A stretch of 64,000 bases of DNA from Drosophila pseudoobscura (GCF_009870125.1 NC_046683.1:49057869-49121868); one strand, 5' to 3'; shown: positions 11,338 through 26,300, counted from the stretch's first letter. Program-made: numbers and translations. Notes: generated by a model not told the origin, from the sequence alone.

Positions 11338-14300
11338 ATGGCGCAGACAACACAGCCGCAGCAGGCAGCGGCACCGCCATCATCGGTCGGAGCTGGCACT
11401 GCGGCACCCGCAGCAGCCGGAGCAGCAGCAGCACAGCCGCAGCCACCGCCAGTTGCTGCAACCACACCCGTGTCGAATCCATCCACGCCGCAGCCTCCTA
11501 GCAGCAACAATAACAACAACAACAATAATAGTGTGGTGTCTCCCGCCGGAAACAACAATAATAACGTGATGGCGGCACCCGTCCAGGCCTTCACACCCAC
11601 CGGACAGCCGATATACAACCAAGTTTACATGCCCGCCCATGGAGGACATCCGCATGCGGGCGGCCACTATGCTCCAGCCATGCTCCAGGCACCCATTCCG
11701 AGCAACGTCTATGTGAACAATGTCACTGCCAATGTGAATCTGCATGGCTGGTCGCACTCGGTTCCCGCCTACATACCCGGAGGAGGACAGGCCCACTACA
11801 TGGCCCACGGGGACATGCCCCAGGACCAGCAGGTAAGTGATCAGACGCTAAACAGCTATAAAATGAATTTCCCCACTAACTATTCTTATTGCTATCTCTG
11901 CAGGGTAATCCGCTGATGCAGCAACTGCAGCCATTGCCTATTAATTTGGCTGCCCAGGGAGTCAGTCCCAATCCGCATAATCCTGGCATGGGTGGCCGTG
12001 GACGTGCACGTGGGCGCGCCCGTGGCGGAGGTGGGCTGAGACGCAATGACTACCACGGACCACGTCACCTGCAACAACAACAACAGCAGCAGCAGCAGCA
12101 GCAACAACAGCTGATTTCTCTGCCCCCACAGCAACAACTGCAGCCGGACGGCGGCGGCGCCGGGACGCCCAACATGCAGCTCCAGCCGGACCATCAGCTG
12201 GTTGCCGGACCGCCCGAAGGTCAAATGCAGCCCGTTCCCTACTACGCGCCCCATCACTACACCTACGGGCCGTATCCCGCTACCTATTTTGCACCGCAGC
12301 ATGCGGCCCTGCAGGGTCCGCCCAACGCGGCAGCAGCAGCGGCTGCCCAGCAGGCCACCGGCCCTCCGCTTTACATGCCGATGATGTACAATCCGGCCGC
12401 CATGTACAACTGCATGGGAGGCTACGTCTACCAGCATCTCATCCCACAACAGGAGTACCAATACGTGCCCGAGGATGGCAGCCAGGCGGGCGGCATAGAT
12501 GAGCGTGGCCAGCAGCCGGATGGAGGCATGCCACAGATCTGGCATGCCGGCCCCATGTACGCGGAGGAGTACGCCGACGTGCTTCAGCAACAGCAACAAC
12601 AGCAGCAGCAGCAGCAGGTCTCGCATCCGAATGGGGCCCCTGCTCTCGGGGATGAGCTCAACCACAACAGCTTCTCGCTGCCCTCCTCGGAAACGGGCAG
12701 CATGCTGAGCCCCAGCTGTTCCGTCTACGAGGCGTCGATCCATGAGATGCAGCACCAAATGAGCGTCATGCAAATCTACGACGATGGACAGATGGCCTCC
12801 CTGCAGACCATTCACCCGGGAGCTGGTCCAGCCCAACAGGTTAGCGATGATTCCTTCGATTTCACCTTCGTTTTCTTAATTTTCTTTCCGTTTGGCTTTT
12901 AGTACGTGGATGAGCTATCTGAATGCGGTGTTGCACCGCCTGGAGCCATTCCAGTGGAATGGCCAGCCCCAATACCAATAGCCGGACCAGCAGCCATGTT
13001 GCCTCCACCGCCACAGTGGCAGGCAGGGCAGGAATGGCAGCAACCGCCAACAGTGGCCATCGAACAGCAGCCACAGCAAATGATTCAGGCGCAGCCATCG
13101 CAAGCCCCCACACCGACACCACAGCAACAGCAGCCGCCGCCGCCGGCGCATCAGGATCAGCTGGGTGAGTGCAACACCACACCACACAGACAATTGTTGC
13201 AATAATAGATTATGGAAAGCAAATGCTTTTTGTTGACACTATTTGTGGGGTATATGTACATACAGTGGGTCTCAATAACATTCATGGCTGGCTCTTTCTG
13301 TGTTTATTTTTTCGAGTTGTTCCCATTTTTCAGTTACTGCCAAGTGGGAGGCGAATCATTTTTTCATAATCTAAACTCAATTTGTTCGATGATAAGAATT
13401 TAATTGTTCCACTCAATGATAATGCCCCTTCCCATGGGGTGCATCGATGTGGCAGAGCCATTTATAAGGCCTAAGACTTGGACTTTCCCATCTTCGGGCA
13501 GCATATCCAAGCTTCGGCTTGCTCGGGCTTCTCTTTTCAGTTCTCTTTTATATTTTATTGCATTTTCCATTTGTATTTTGGAATTTGTCATGGCATGCCT
13601 TCGATAACGTCGTGTTCATATGCAGTTTGTTTTTCTGTTGTTGTTTTACGTTTTTTTGCTTACTCTTGCTTTTCACGCTGCTCCGCTGCCACTGGTGCCG
13701 CGACTGCTCTACTCAGCTTACGGTCGTTCGATGGAGTGTGTCTGTTCTGGCAGGTGAAGTGGAGCCGCCGAGCCACTGCCTCGTCACATGAGCCACAGAA
13801 ATAAACAACATTGTCATTAGGCAGTACATCGCACGTCTAGTTGTTGCTAGGCCAGTAGTGGCTTTGGCTTTGGCTTTGCCTGTGGGTCCGTCCCCTGCCC
13901 TTTTGTGGAGTTGGTGGTGCCGCTGGCGTTGCATTTACCCCTTCTATAATCAGCTGCACAAGTGGCTTCCGTCATGTTGTTTGTCGTTGGTTTTGCACGC
14001 TTATCAAAACGAGAGCTGAGGCAGAGTCCAAGCTGTGGTGGTTCCACACTGCACTCCTATACACAGATACGCTACTACTCGCCCCGGATTTGTCATGAAA
14101 ACTAATTATTAATCAGTTTTGAGAATTGCATTCCCTATTTGAAGTGCAAGAATCATGCGACAAAAAGGGATCTTCTGCCCTTATGGTTAATCGAACCACT
14201 TGCACGGGTCGTATATATCTCTATAGACATATCAAGTGCCTGGAATTGACAAACTGATTGGGTTTCAGTCGCTGTCGCTGTGGCTGTTGCTCTCTCACTC

Positions 14301-17300
14301 TCCTGCCTCCCCTTTCCCCTTTCCCCTGAACATGTCAGTTTTATTGCTGTTTTCGTAGCACTTGGTCTGGTCTCTCGGGCCATTCGTATAAATAGCGGCC
14401 GATAGCAGCGACCCAAGTGTTTGGCCATAGACTAGCAGATTGATAGGCGATATCGATACTCGATACGGCCGTGTGGCCTCTACAATTAGTAATGTTCATA
14501 CATAACTCAACTTACAGCCAGCCCCCTGGGCTATTGTATTGATTAGGCTAATCAAATGGGGGCTCCGAGAAGGTTTTCTATGCCCCGGAGTCATGCTCTG
14601 TCCCCAGCAAGCGGAGGCGCACGACACCCAAGAAGAGCCCTCGAATGTAGAGCTCCAGCTCTACCGATAAATGCAACATTTTAAGTCTGAAAGAGCGAGG
14701 TTTCCCACTATCTGCTCTATCGGGTCTTGATCGATGGGTTTTAGAGCAGTGTTTCGTTAAAACAGATTATAAACAGCGCCACATGTGCTTCCGCCTGATT
14801 AAAGAAATATATCATAAGATATCTTAGAGAATTTGTTAAAATGTATGGCAATTTCTTTATTACTATTCATCGATCTCCTCCTTTGCTCTCCAATCTCCTC
14901 AAACAGTTATTGTTCTTTTGGTTTTTACCCCCATTCTTATGCGTATAACAGTTTCGTTTTAGAATATTTCTTGTGGTATTTTTTTTGGTTTTTTTTTTGT
15001 ATTTTTTGGTAGCAGCGTGGTTCATATTTTTCATTCGCTTATTGCTTATTGGATTTCTAAATATTTTGAGTTGAATATTTGTTTTTAAAAAGTTATATTT
15101 TATGTATAACACTTCAACGTATAGCACATTATATATTTCTCAGCTCTTTCTCTTCTCTTTTTGCGACCTCTTTGTTCCTCTCGGTGTATAACAGTATAAC
15201 AGAAGGCACAACAAGCCTTCAAAAAAAAAACTTTTCTACATTTAGTTTAGACTTGAAAGATTTTTTTTTTTGTATATTCGCTTTTGTTGATTGGCATTTC
15301 TTTTGTTTTGTTTTTTTTTTGCTTTGCTCTGATGTTTCTCTATTCAGGTTTTTTTTTTAGCTGTGAAATTGTTTTTAAAATGAGACATAAAATTTGTATT
15401 TGTATTTTTAGATTAATTTTTTAAAATTGAAAACAATTTTAGTTTTTGTTTTTTTTTATAATGTTTGCTGTACTGCTGCTGGTTTTTCCGTGTTTTCGCT
15501 GCTGCATTTTTCGTCTTTTTTTTGTTGTTGTGTGTGTTTTGTGTTGCTTTAGTTTTTGTAGCATTTTGTTTTCTTAAAAAATATAAAATTTATTAGTTTT
15601 TAATAGTTGTTGCCGCCGTCGCCTCTACTTCGCCTTAAGTTTTATTCGGGCCTCCTACAGATCTAGATCTGCTACAGAAACATACATACATCAACTACTT
15701 CTAGCACTACTCTTTGCTACAGTTACTCGTTACTCGTTACAGTTACACATCGTTTGCTCTCGCTACTTTGCAATGACACATTTTTTTGTTTTATAACAGC
15801 TTGCCGTTTTTTTAACAACAACAACTATAATTCCTATAATTATTAGTACACAAAATTCATAAATCTTTAATAGTAATAATAGTAATCGTAAGGTTTTTCT
15901 TTAATAACAAAAAAAAAAAATTATTTCATACAAATATTTTGTGTGTTTTTGTTGCTGTATAACAGTTGCAAAACTATATAATGGATATCATTAGTATATC
16001 AGTTTACCCCAGGGTTGCTTCTTCTTTCGACTTCTGGTTCTCTTCTTCTCTTCTCTGTTGTTCTTTTTGTTTGTTTTTCCTGTTGTAATGATTTATGAGC
16101 GTATATTATTAATTTTAATTAGTAGCCATAAAAGCCGAAGGTATTTCCCCTTCGCCCCGGAATCTTATCTGAAAGCTAAAGCCAAGTTCCTTGTAGAAAT
16201 TCCAGCATAAGGCAATCCTCTATTCTGCTGCTGTTGGTAATAGTTGCTGCCGCTGCTGCTGGGGCTTTAATAGTACATGCATATATATATATGTATATAT
16301 ATTTATGATCCTTGTATATAGGTTTTACTTTTGTGTGTGTGTGATCTCTCTCTCTCTCTCTTCCCCTCTCTCTACAATACTCTTTACCGTATCTATCGAC
16401 CCGCTTTCTGTATATAAGCTTTAGAAAAATATCTGGCTGGATCTTTCAATAGGTTCGGTTCCCCCTGGCGTTTGCCCTCTTTCGTATGTAAATTCATCTC
16501 TTTTCCGTGCCACGCCCCCCTCCAAAACTCATCTCCTTCTCGAATACTTAGAGCTTTGATTCGGATGTCGTTGCTTCTGGGGCCTTCTTCTGTTGTTGCG
16601 GGAACATCGGCTGTGGCGGCTCCTCCTGCTGCGGACTGGCCAGAGTTTTGATGATCTTGGGCACCATGGTGATGGGTTGATCCTCGTCATCCTCCGCCTC
16701 CTCATCCTGCTCCTCATCGATGGGCGTGAGGGTCTCGACATGGACGGGCGTCTCATCCGAGGGGCTGCATCGCTTCAGGCAGGGGGCCAAGAAGCTGGTG
16801 ACCGTCGAGATGGCAAACAGAGCGCCAGCCATGTAGAAGGGCAGATCGTACGTGTGCGTTATGTCGTAGATGGCGCCGGCCAGAGGGGTGCCGATCAGAG
16901 CAGCGAATCCTCTGAACAGGATGAGCAGGCCGAAGGCATTGGTGAGCTTGTCCAGGCCGAGCAGATCGACCAGGATAATTGACGTTAGCGAGATGTAGCC
17001 GGAGATGGCGAGGCCAAAGAATATCGACATCGTGATGTACGCCGAGTAGCTGTAGCACAGGGGGGTGAGGGTCACGGCGATGGTCGACACCAGGAGGCAG
17101 CAGTTGTTCAGCAGCAATGAGTTGACTTGCGGCAGATCCGCCACCCAGCCGCAGAACACGCGACCCACTGTATTGGTGATGCCAATGATGGACAGCAGCA
17201 TGGCGGCATCGCTCTTGGGAATGTCGTGCTCCTTGGCCGCATCCACCAGATACACAAAGGGCACGTACAGTCCGGCCATGCCAAAGATATTCGACACTCC

Positions 17301-20300
17301 AATCAGCATGAATACGGGATCCTTGAGCAGGCTCACGTCCAGCATGGTGTTCACCACGGATTTGACCGAATCGGGGATGCCCAGACACGGGCACAGGTCG
17401 TACTCCTCGCGATGCTTCTCGGCGTCCTGCAGGGGGTCCAGCTTGTGGACACTCTGCATGCTCTTCTCGTACTTGGTGAGGGACAGAACAGAGTTTCGAT
17501 AGCCAGCCAGGGACTTCTGCGACTGATACTGCGGCAGGTTCGTGACAGAGCCCGAGTAGAAGATGTCCTTGCGGGACATGGGTCGCACCATTTTGCCGCT
17601 CCCACTGCTGCCCTGCCGCTGGGAGAGCGACATCTTTGAGGTGGTGAAGTCTCCGCCATTTCCCGCCTCCAGATCGTGGCGGGACGAGGCTCTGATGGCC
17701 GCCAGCGAGGGTTGAAAGCGCTCCGATGCCGAGGTCTTGCGCACGCGATTGAATGAAGGCACTGAACCGTTCTTGGGCAGACCCTGATGGTCGCTGGCCA
17801 GAAAGGCGGGCTGCGAGGCGTTCCTGGTCATGGCTCCGCCATCCTGCGAGTGGTACGGACTGTGATCCGACTCGGAGCTGCGATGCGGCCGACGACCCCC
17901 GCGGCCACCGGCAGAGAGCTGTCCATTGCTGTCGGCATTGGGCGGGGACTGGGCGCCGCTTCCATTGTGGTGCACATCAACCACCTTGGACTCGGTGATG
18001 GTTGGTAGCGTCGAAACGGGATGCAGGCCGCCCGCCTGTTGGGCCATCAGCTCCAGGTTGAGGCTCGAATGGACGCCAGGGTCTGCGTTGAGGGGCATCT
18101 TGAGTTTCCGCTCCATGGTGCCATCCGGCAGCTGGACCATGAAATGCGATCCCGCGAACGAGCCACGCTCCAGCTGCAGCTGCTTCTCCTCGTACATGCG
18201 CTGCATCAGGGGCTTCACCTTCTTCTTCTTGGGGTACGTGAGGGGTCGCATCATGGCGCCAAAGATGGCGCAATTGAGGATGAGGCCGGCAAAGATGAGG
18301 ATGGCATTCTTCCAGCCATACTCCTCCAGCAGGTACGTGGCGAGTGGGGCAAAGGCAAAGGTGCCGAACCCAGAGCCACACACCGCAATGCCCGTGGCCA
18401 GCGAACGCTTCGTCTCAAAGTAGTAGCCCACGGCCACCACCGCCGGGAGGTAGATCATTCCAAAGCCGAATCCTCCCAGGAATCCATAGGTGGCCATCAG
18501 CATGCTCACGGAATTGCTGAAAGTGCTCAAAACAAAGGCGATGCAGGCAATGATGCTCCCAGCGATGCACACCGCTCGACAGCCGTATTTATTGGCCAGC
18601 GCCGAGACGATGGGTCCGGCACTAAGGTACACCCCGGAGAGGAGACTCCCCACCCAGGCCACGGTGCCCTTGCCCTCGTGAAAGTAGGCCACAAATTCCT
18701 CCAGGAAGATGCCGAAAGTGTAGGCAATGCCGTCGACGATCATGTTGCACATGAAGCTGGCAAAGCAGATGACCCAGCCATAGCCACCGTCCGGCGGTGG
18801 CGGCAGCTCCCCATACTCGCTCTCATCGTCCTCATCCTCGTTCTCCTCGTCGTTCTCGTCCTCTGGACTGTCGTTCTGTTCGGCGGTCAAGCGGGCCGCC
18901 TCCTCGCAGGCCAGCTCGCTGTCCGTCCTATCGAATTTGCGCAGGCGTGCCGCAGAGTTGCCCGACACCGCGGTATTACTTCCGCCATTGGTATCCAACA
19001 TGCTGGAGCGGTACTTCTGATGCGTTTATTCCGTTAAGGCACACGCACACGCACACGCGACGGAGTGAAAGGAAAGAGTGCAAGTGCAAGGAGAGAATGG
19101 TTGGAGAAGCAACACGCGAGGAGGAAGAAGTGTTTGCGCCCGCGCCTCGTCTGTTCCCGTTCCCGTTTTCGACTGCGATGCCTGTGCCGATGCCGATGCC
19201 GAATGTCGACGTCGATTTCGATGTCGAGAATTCCGTTGCCGACGCTGACTGTGTTTTTATCTTGTCTGCTGCTCTCTCTCTCTCTCTCACGCTATCGTTC
19301 TGTAGCTCTCTGGCTCACCCCCTCGGATAGCAAGCAGCAGCAAGCGTTTTGCCACTGTTCTCTCCCTCTCCCAAGCTTTTGCACTCGCTCTTTTCTAATA
19401 TTGGGCTTTACTCTCACTCCCTCTCTCTCTGGCTCTTACTGCGACTGCATGCGCCGTTATGTGTGTGTGCTGGCTGGCTGGCTGGCTTGCTGGCTGTTGT
19501 TTTTGTCAATTGTTATTGAGTTTTGTTTTTGCTTTCATTTACTTTTGATAAATAAATTTATTTATTTATTAAGCGATAGATAGGCGTAGGCCGTGTGCAT
19601 ATATTCAAAATATCTATAAGGTCTCTGCTTCTGCTGCTGTTCGCGTCGCTTCTCGGTCTATGTGCACTTTGAGCTTTACACTAAAAATTAGTTAATACTT
19701 TTAAATCTTTTAAAAACTATCTCAAGTCACGCGTTGTGCTTGTGCTTCTATTGAGAATCGGAATATTTTTTCTAGATTTTCAAATATTTTCGAATATTTA
19801 TTTATGGGGATTTTTAAGTTGTTTTTTGTATTTGCAATTTGTCACGTTTTGTGCTGTGCTTTTGCTTCTATATCTTGTTTGCTTTATTTTTGGTTTACTT
19901 CTGTTTTACCGTTGCACTTGCAGCTGCATCGCTGAGGTCACGGCAGAATGTTTTGTTTTGGTAGTAGCTTCAGCTTCCTTCCTTCTCGAGATTTCCCTTA
20001 CTTTGCACTTTTTTTTCTTTCTCTTTTTGTTCTTAGCTTTTCTCTTGCTGCTGCCTTCTGTCTTTGCTTTTAATTTGGTTATTTCTTTGCCTTTGCTTCT
20101 GCTTCTAGTTCATGTGCTTTTCGGCACTGATGGTTTTTCGGGGGTGCTGTACGTGTACGTACGTACGGTACTCTCGATGATAGGATAGGTACGTAGCGCT
20201 GTACGTCGTAATAGCCACTGCCACTGCCACTGCAATTGTATAATTTATTGGTGTCTTTGAGTTTCGTTGAGCATTGAATATTGGTTTAAAGAACGTCCTC

Positions 20301-23300
20301 CGCCTAACGGAAGAAGCGGCGTTGTGATCGATAAATGTCGGAGCGGCGGTGAAGCACAGAAGAACCACACCACACGCGGCACTGGTAAGGGGCGGAGGGG
20401 GGGAGAAGGGGTGGGGGGCGACGGGACACTCACGCCGAGCTTACGTGGTTCTCATCGTCAACACACAACATTCACGCGTCCGGACACTTTCAGCTGCATT
20501 TGCATTTTCCGCCTCGAACCAAACCCCCAGCTGTTGTTGTTTGGTTTTTGTTGCAATTTTCAATTCAAATAATTTTGACTTTTTCTTTGTGCTGCCCGCT
20601 TGAGACGAGTGGGGGTAGGAGGAGGGTGGTGGTGGTGCTGCTGGTGCTGGCGGTGGAGATATATAGAGAGATGCCAACAAAAATAATAAGGAACACAGAA
20701 CACACGTCGCTCCGCGTCTCGGTCTCTCCGTCAATGTTCCACGTTCTGTTCTTGACTGGTGCGCCGTTCGCTGCGGAATGAAAATTCGTCGTAACCAAAA
20801 GCCAAGGGGCGGCAGCAGCAGCAGCAGTGACAGTGCCACTGCCACTGTTATACGATATACAAAGCTCGCAGCAGCAGCAGCACCATCACCAGCACCAGCA
20901 GTAGCAGTAGCAGCAACAAAGACAATTTGAAAAACGTTGTAAAAACAGCATAAAACAAAAAATACAAATGCGAAAATTGAATGTCTCTCTCTCGTTCTGT
21001 CTCTCGGTGTTAGAATGCATTTGAAGTTCAAGCTCACAGAGCGCAAGCTCCACTCTCACGAGCCGCCATGTGGAGGAAGCTCTCTCTATCGCTCTCTCGC
21101 TCTCTCGCTCAGGTGAATGCTAGCTGTAGCTCTCTTTGGCTTTGCAGGTATATGATGTGCCTTTGGCTTTGCAAGGGTTGCCGTTGCGTTTGATTTGGTT
21201 TGGTTTGGTTCTCGTACAGCCTGAACTGAACAGCTGATTGAACAGCAGAGAGTCGAGCAGAGAACACAATCGAGGAGGAATTCTCACACAGAGATTTGGG
21301 CAAACCAACCCCCTACCAACCAACAACAATCGTCTGAAGGGGTGGGATTTTCTGAATTGTTGTTTCTGTTGCCGAGGGAAAGCCTGAAAAACCGGTAGCC
21401 GCTGGCGCGCCACATGGCGACCAAACGGCCTGTATAACAGTTCTTTCATATGACAGAGGAGCGTATGCCCCGAAGCAAAGAGCGCACGAGAAACTGTTGC
21501 GCTCTTTAGTTGCGATTTAGGTTAAAGGTTAACCTTTCTTTCCGACCGACCCCCAAAGACTTTTACTTTTCAATCCTACGCATCTGTGTGTGCGTGTGTG
21601 TGTGTGTTGTGTGTGTGTGTGTGTATGGGGTTGTGCGTGTGTGAGAATTGGTTTTCGTATGCCGCCTTTTAGGCGCCGACAAAACTACCATTAGAGTGCG
21701 AAGATTGTATAATCCGTACATTATCTTAACGTTTTTCCACCTATAAACTGCATTCGACACGGAGACCGCGATAAGCCCCCGCTACCCCCACCACCACCGC
21801 TGCCGCCGGTTTTGCCCCTCCACGAGTATCTCAATATTTCAGCCCTTCATTTCTGCGTCACGCGTTTGTTGCCAGGCCATAAAAATCGTACAAAAATGTG
21901 CTTTGGTTTCTGGTTTATAACAGTTTTTTGTGTTGTACTTTGTTGTCGGTGGTGCCATGTGCTATGGTCGTAGACGTAGACCACTTTTGTGTGTTTTTTT
22001 TTGTTTTTCTTAAGAGATTCTTGAGGCGGAATGGCGCTGTGCCGATGTGCCGCTGAGAGCAGCGAGAGCGAGAGAAAGAGAAAAAGCGCGAGAGGGGGGG
22101 GGGCTCGCTCAAAGGGTGGCTTAAGAAGTGTACAAGCACGGTCGGTCTATATGTCTTCCTTTGGGTGGTTGTTGGTCGGTCAATGTCATTCATAAAAATT
22201 CCATGTCACAAACACACATACATGTACACTTTTAAGGGCGCGCACACACACACACACGAACACACATTGGGGGCATGTACTCGATATTGTGGGTCAACGC
22301 CAGAGGGCGCTATAGATGCCTCTTCCTGGCATTGCCCGGTGCCTATGACTCCTGCCCTGCCCCTGCCTCCCTTTTTGTGGCATAAGTTGAATTGCAAGCT
22401 TCCCCTATGATTAGCGCATTAGAAGAGCTCAAATGGCCAACGCCTCCACATTTTGCTTGAATCTTTCTGCTGTGCAAAGGAAATTGCTGTTTAGTGAAAT
22501 GCGCGTGCATAAGATCCCCTCAACGGGAAATATAATACGGCAGGAGGCGGACGCAGAGCAAAACTGTAATGCCACAGCAATAGCCACAGCAATAGCCACA
22601 GCAACAGCCACAGCAACAACCACAGCAACAACCACAGCAACAGCGCGTGTACCTCCTGGTATATAGGATTAAATTATAAATGCATGGAACATGAAATGCA
22701 AAACGTACAGCCAGGACACGGCTTAGTTCGTCCTACGCGTGGCACGCTTTGCCGGAAGTGGAAGGGATGGGGGAGAGAGCGGAGGAATTCAGGTGACACG
22801 CCCCCACATGCGGCAGCAGGTGTCTTTAAATTAGTTGCACCATTTGACAAGAATGCTGGGTGCATTCCCACACTCTGGGAATGGGGCCAAAACACAGAGC
22901 ATTCTAGAGGTGGCAGGACGGAGGCGCAATCAATGGGCAGAAGCCGAAGCAGCCAAGGGCCAGCCGGGCAGGAGGGTAAGCGATGGGGGACTATATATTA
23001 CAGATGTTCGGAATGAATGATGGCAGCACAACCATCCGTGACAATCCTTGGGGCAGAAGGTCTCACAGATAGAACAGGGAAGGCGAAAGAAGCAGCTTCC
23101 TTCTCTTGCCACATCTTGTGGCATTTTTTTTATTCCAGTAAAAAGGTTGAATGAACCAAGCGACGGCCACGGTGATGACTCTGGGCAGTTCAATAAAAGC
23201 GATGCTACCGCCCCCTTAACACCTCCTATTCCAGCGCTTTCCTCTCCGTGTGTCCTCCCCCCTCTCAAACAGTGGTGGGCGGGGAGTGCAGGGATACAGC

Positions 23301-26300
23301 GCGGCACTTTCTTTGTTAATGAAAATGAAAATTGCGCATACGAGGCGTTGTGTGCAGTCAATGTGCTTTGTTTCGTTTTTTACGCCGTTCAGCTTTTCAG
23401 CTTTTCTTTCGCCTTTTTGCCTTTTTGTCTCTTTGGCTCTTACATATGCTTGTTCGTTCATTCGGGATGTACATATCTGTCGGATACATGTGCACGGGCA
23501 CTGATACATCTCATAGATACGTATATACCTAGCATGGATGACGCAGTTTGTGTCGCGCGCGTCGGCGGCTGTGGCTGTGGCTGGGACTGTGACTTGTTTT
23601 ACCTTGTTCTCTGGCGTTCTGTACTTGTTGCTTGTTGCTTAGTATGCAACGCGTTTGAGCCGCTCGAGCCTGGCCTCCGTTTGGGGTCTGTGTCTGACAG
23701 ATACATTTGTATCTAGCCCATGGCTGAATGGAGCTGCGCTCCACGCTCCACGCTCAACGTTCTACGCATTTATATGTTAATGATGTGGGAGTTGAGCAGA
23801 AGTGGGTGACTGTCAGGACTGTGCGTGACAGGTTGCTGGCTGATGAAAGGATACACTCGTACATTACAAGAGACCAGCGTGTCCTTGGAACTGCTCTGCC
23901 CTCTGTCGCTCAAATGTCACTTCACCTTAGCTCTCGCTCAGTCGATGCAACGCCCCCCGCCCCCCGCCCCCTCCGGCTTCCCTTCTATTATGACATCTCC
24001 CGCTTTCGTACATAATACCCCCGATAGCATACCATTTTCTCCGATTAACTTTATAGTTTGTTTTTGCCCTCTTCTGTTGATGGTCATGGCGATGGTGATG
24101 GTGATGGTAGTGCTTTGGCTGCCGGCAAAAACGAAGGCGAAGGTCGCTCATTCGTTGTACAATTATGCAATTTTCACTCTCGCAATCGCACTTGCACTCG
24201 CAGTTTCATTTATTGAGCGAGAGAGAGAGAGAGAGATAAAGTGTCGGTATTCTCTCTGTATTCTTTGGGTATTATTTATTGTAAATTGACATAAATGAAT
24301 TCAATTGAATTGCGGTGGCAGCAAAACAATAGCCAAAGAAAAGCTACAGGCTACTGGCTACAGGGTGTCTCTGCTTTTGGCTTTTGGTTTCCCCTGTTGC
24401 TAGGGACAGGGCTTTCCCATGTTGTAGATTAGTAATCAGGGGCAGCTTTAGCAACGGCAGCGGATTGAGTACTGTGAATCCCGCATAATAATAGAGTACC
24501 CCGCGATAAAGAGCAGCAGGGCTACTGCCATGCGAATCAATAGCATAGTCAGCGCCATCTTGGCCGCTTACGAAACTTTCCCACTCCTCCTCCATTTCCC
24601 ATCCGGTGTTCACTCCTCTTCCACATGCCCCACATGCAATTGTACCGCTTACACATATCATATTCATATGTTTGTATGTATACTATATATCTCAGAATTT
24701 TGCTCCGCTATGTGGCATTCCTTTGTTTCCACGCTTAACCCAACTTTCGACGGACTTTGGTTTGTTTTTCGTGTACCCTATTGCATGGGGTATGATGATT
24801 TTTCCACACAGCTGTAAAAGACGAAAGATTAATTGGGTATCAATACTACAATAAACATTTCTTTGAATGCGAAAAGGAGTTGATTCGACGAACAATGATT
24901 ATCTGGGGCTGGGGTTAATGAATACGTGAGAATCGAAGAATTGTTGCCCTAATTTGAGTTAATTTTTACAGGAGATGTACGAGAAAATACCATAAAAAGG
25001 TACTTAAAAGTTTTACAAAAAATACTAAAACACAATTAGAAAAATACCAACAAATAATAAGTGCTAACCAAACTAGAAACATCGCGAAAAATACTAGCAA
25101 AGCCTAGAATACTGAACTACTGAAAAAAAAAAGAATACTCAGATTGTATGTGCCCTGTCTTTGGTGACTCATTCCTAAGGGAAAGAGGGTACAATCAAGA
25201 TATCTGGCCATATGACTCATACATACATACCGTGCATACCGAATGTCAAGAAGAGTATAAAAAGCTTCGACCAGCGAAATGGAAACCCCTTCTTTCTTTT
25301 TCATTTCGATGGTGTGAGTCGTCAGTCAGTGACTGATTAACAACTAATCAACAATTTCATATATCTGTACTCGCTTAAAGCGTGGAAAGGGCGGAAAGAG
25401 CGAGGGTGGTGCATGGGCCTATGAGATACATTTGTGAAAAACAAATACATGATAGATCTATGTATTTCCTAAGTCTTGTGATAATTGTTTTGTGGTCAAC
25501 GAACGCGTTTCTGTTTTGATTCCCAAATGAACCATGAAACTCGATTGTTTGTTCACTTTTCACTTGCTGTTGATTCTCTCAATTAAAAGCGCCCCCATAT
25601 CGTCTTTGCATATAGATAGATCTCTCGGATCGAAGCTTAAATAACTCATAGAGAATAGAGGCACCCAGCCAGCCAGCCAGCCTATGTGTGTGCCCCTCAG
25701 ACGCTGCCTCTGCTGCCGCTGCCCGCGCTACTGCTGCTGTTGCTAGCTAATAAAAATTGAATAAAATCGCGCTTTCAATAACAGCAACAATTAGATTGAT
25801 GGGGCGGGATCGAAAGGGGGGCGGGGGGGACGACTTTAAGGGGTGTATTCCATGGCCATAAGTGAAACAAAATTTGACCCATTTCTGTTGATTATTTTGG
25901 ATCGGATCTCGGATACCAAATTTGTTTCGAAATTCAATGAAGCTTCAAGCAGCTGTTATACGTTTATATACTGTTATACAACTCCGAGAGGAGTTCCAAC
26001 AGTTTTCGTATGTGAATGAAAGCGAAAGTGAAAATTGTGGAACGAGCGCACTTTTGATTTATTTTTTCTACACTGTAGTATTTTTGTGGAATTATTCAGT
26101 ATTTTATTTTTTAGTACTTTTTGAAGTAATTTTTTGTTAGAATTATTTCGAAATTTTTATTGGTATGTTTTTGTTTAGTATTTTTGCAGTTCTTTGAAGT
26201 ATTTACTCTGTTTGTTGGTTTTTTGGGAGTTTCTGTTGGGGGGGTGGAATAAAGTCAAGGAACAGCACTATGCCAATGCATTGAATGCACTACTGTCCAT

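Noticed and set aside
11380..12836. Antisense frames of 142 and 314 residues
   Set aside because: They are mirror images of the Usp10 N-terminal exons, which have consistent splice sites and composition on the plus strand.
18021..19037. 338-residue plus-strand frame opposite the transporter
   Set aside because: It overlaps the SLC16 coding frame, which has clear family signatures; the plus-strand frame has none.
20441..21046. 201-residue minus-strand frame
   Set aside because: Its composition follows simple repeats and poly-Leu/Pro; no motif, and no supporting splice or promoter context.
22568..22645. Period-12 repeat considered as a CRISPR-like array
   Set aside because: It is a simple GCCACAGCAATA tandem repeat without unique spacers, in a eukaryotic genome.
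23048..23716. 222-residue plus-strand frame in the Usp10 intron
   Set aside because: Cys/Phe-rich translation of T-rich DNA without splice signals or family motifs.
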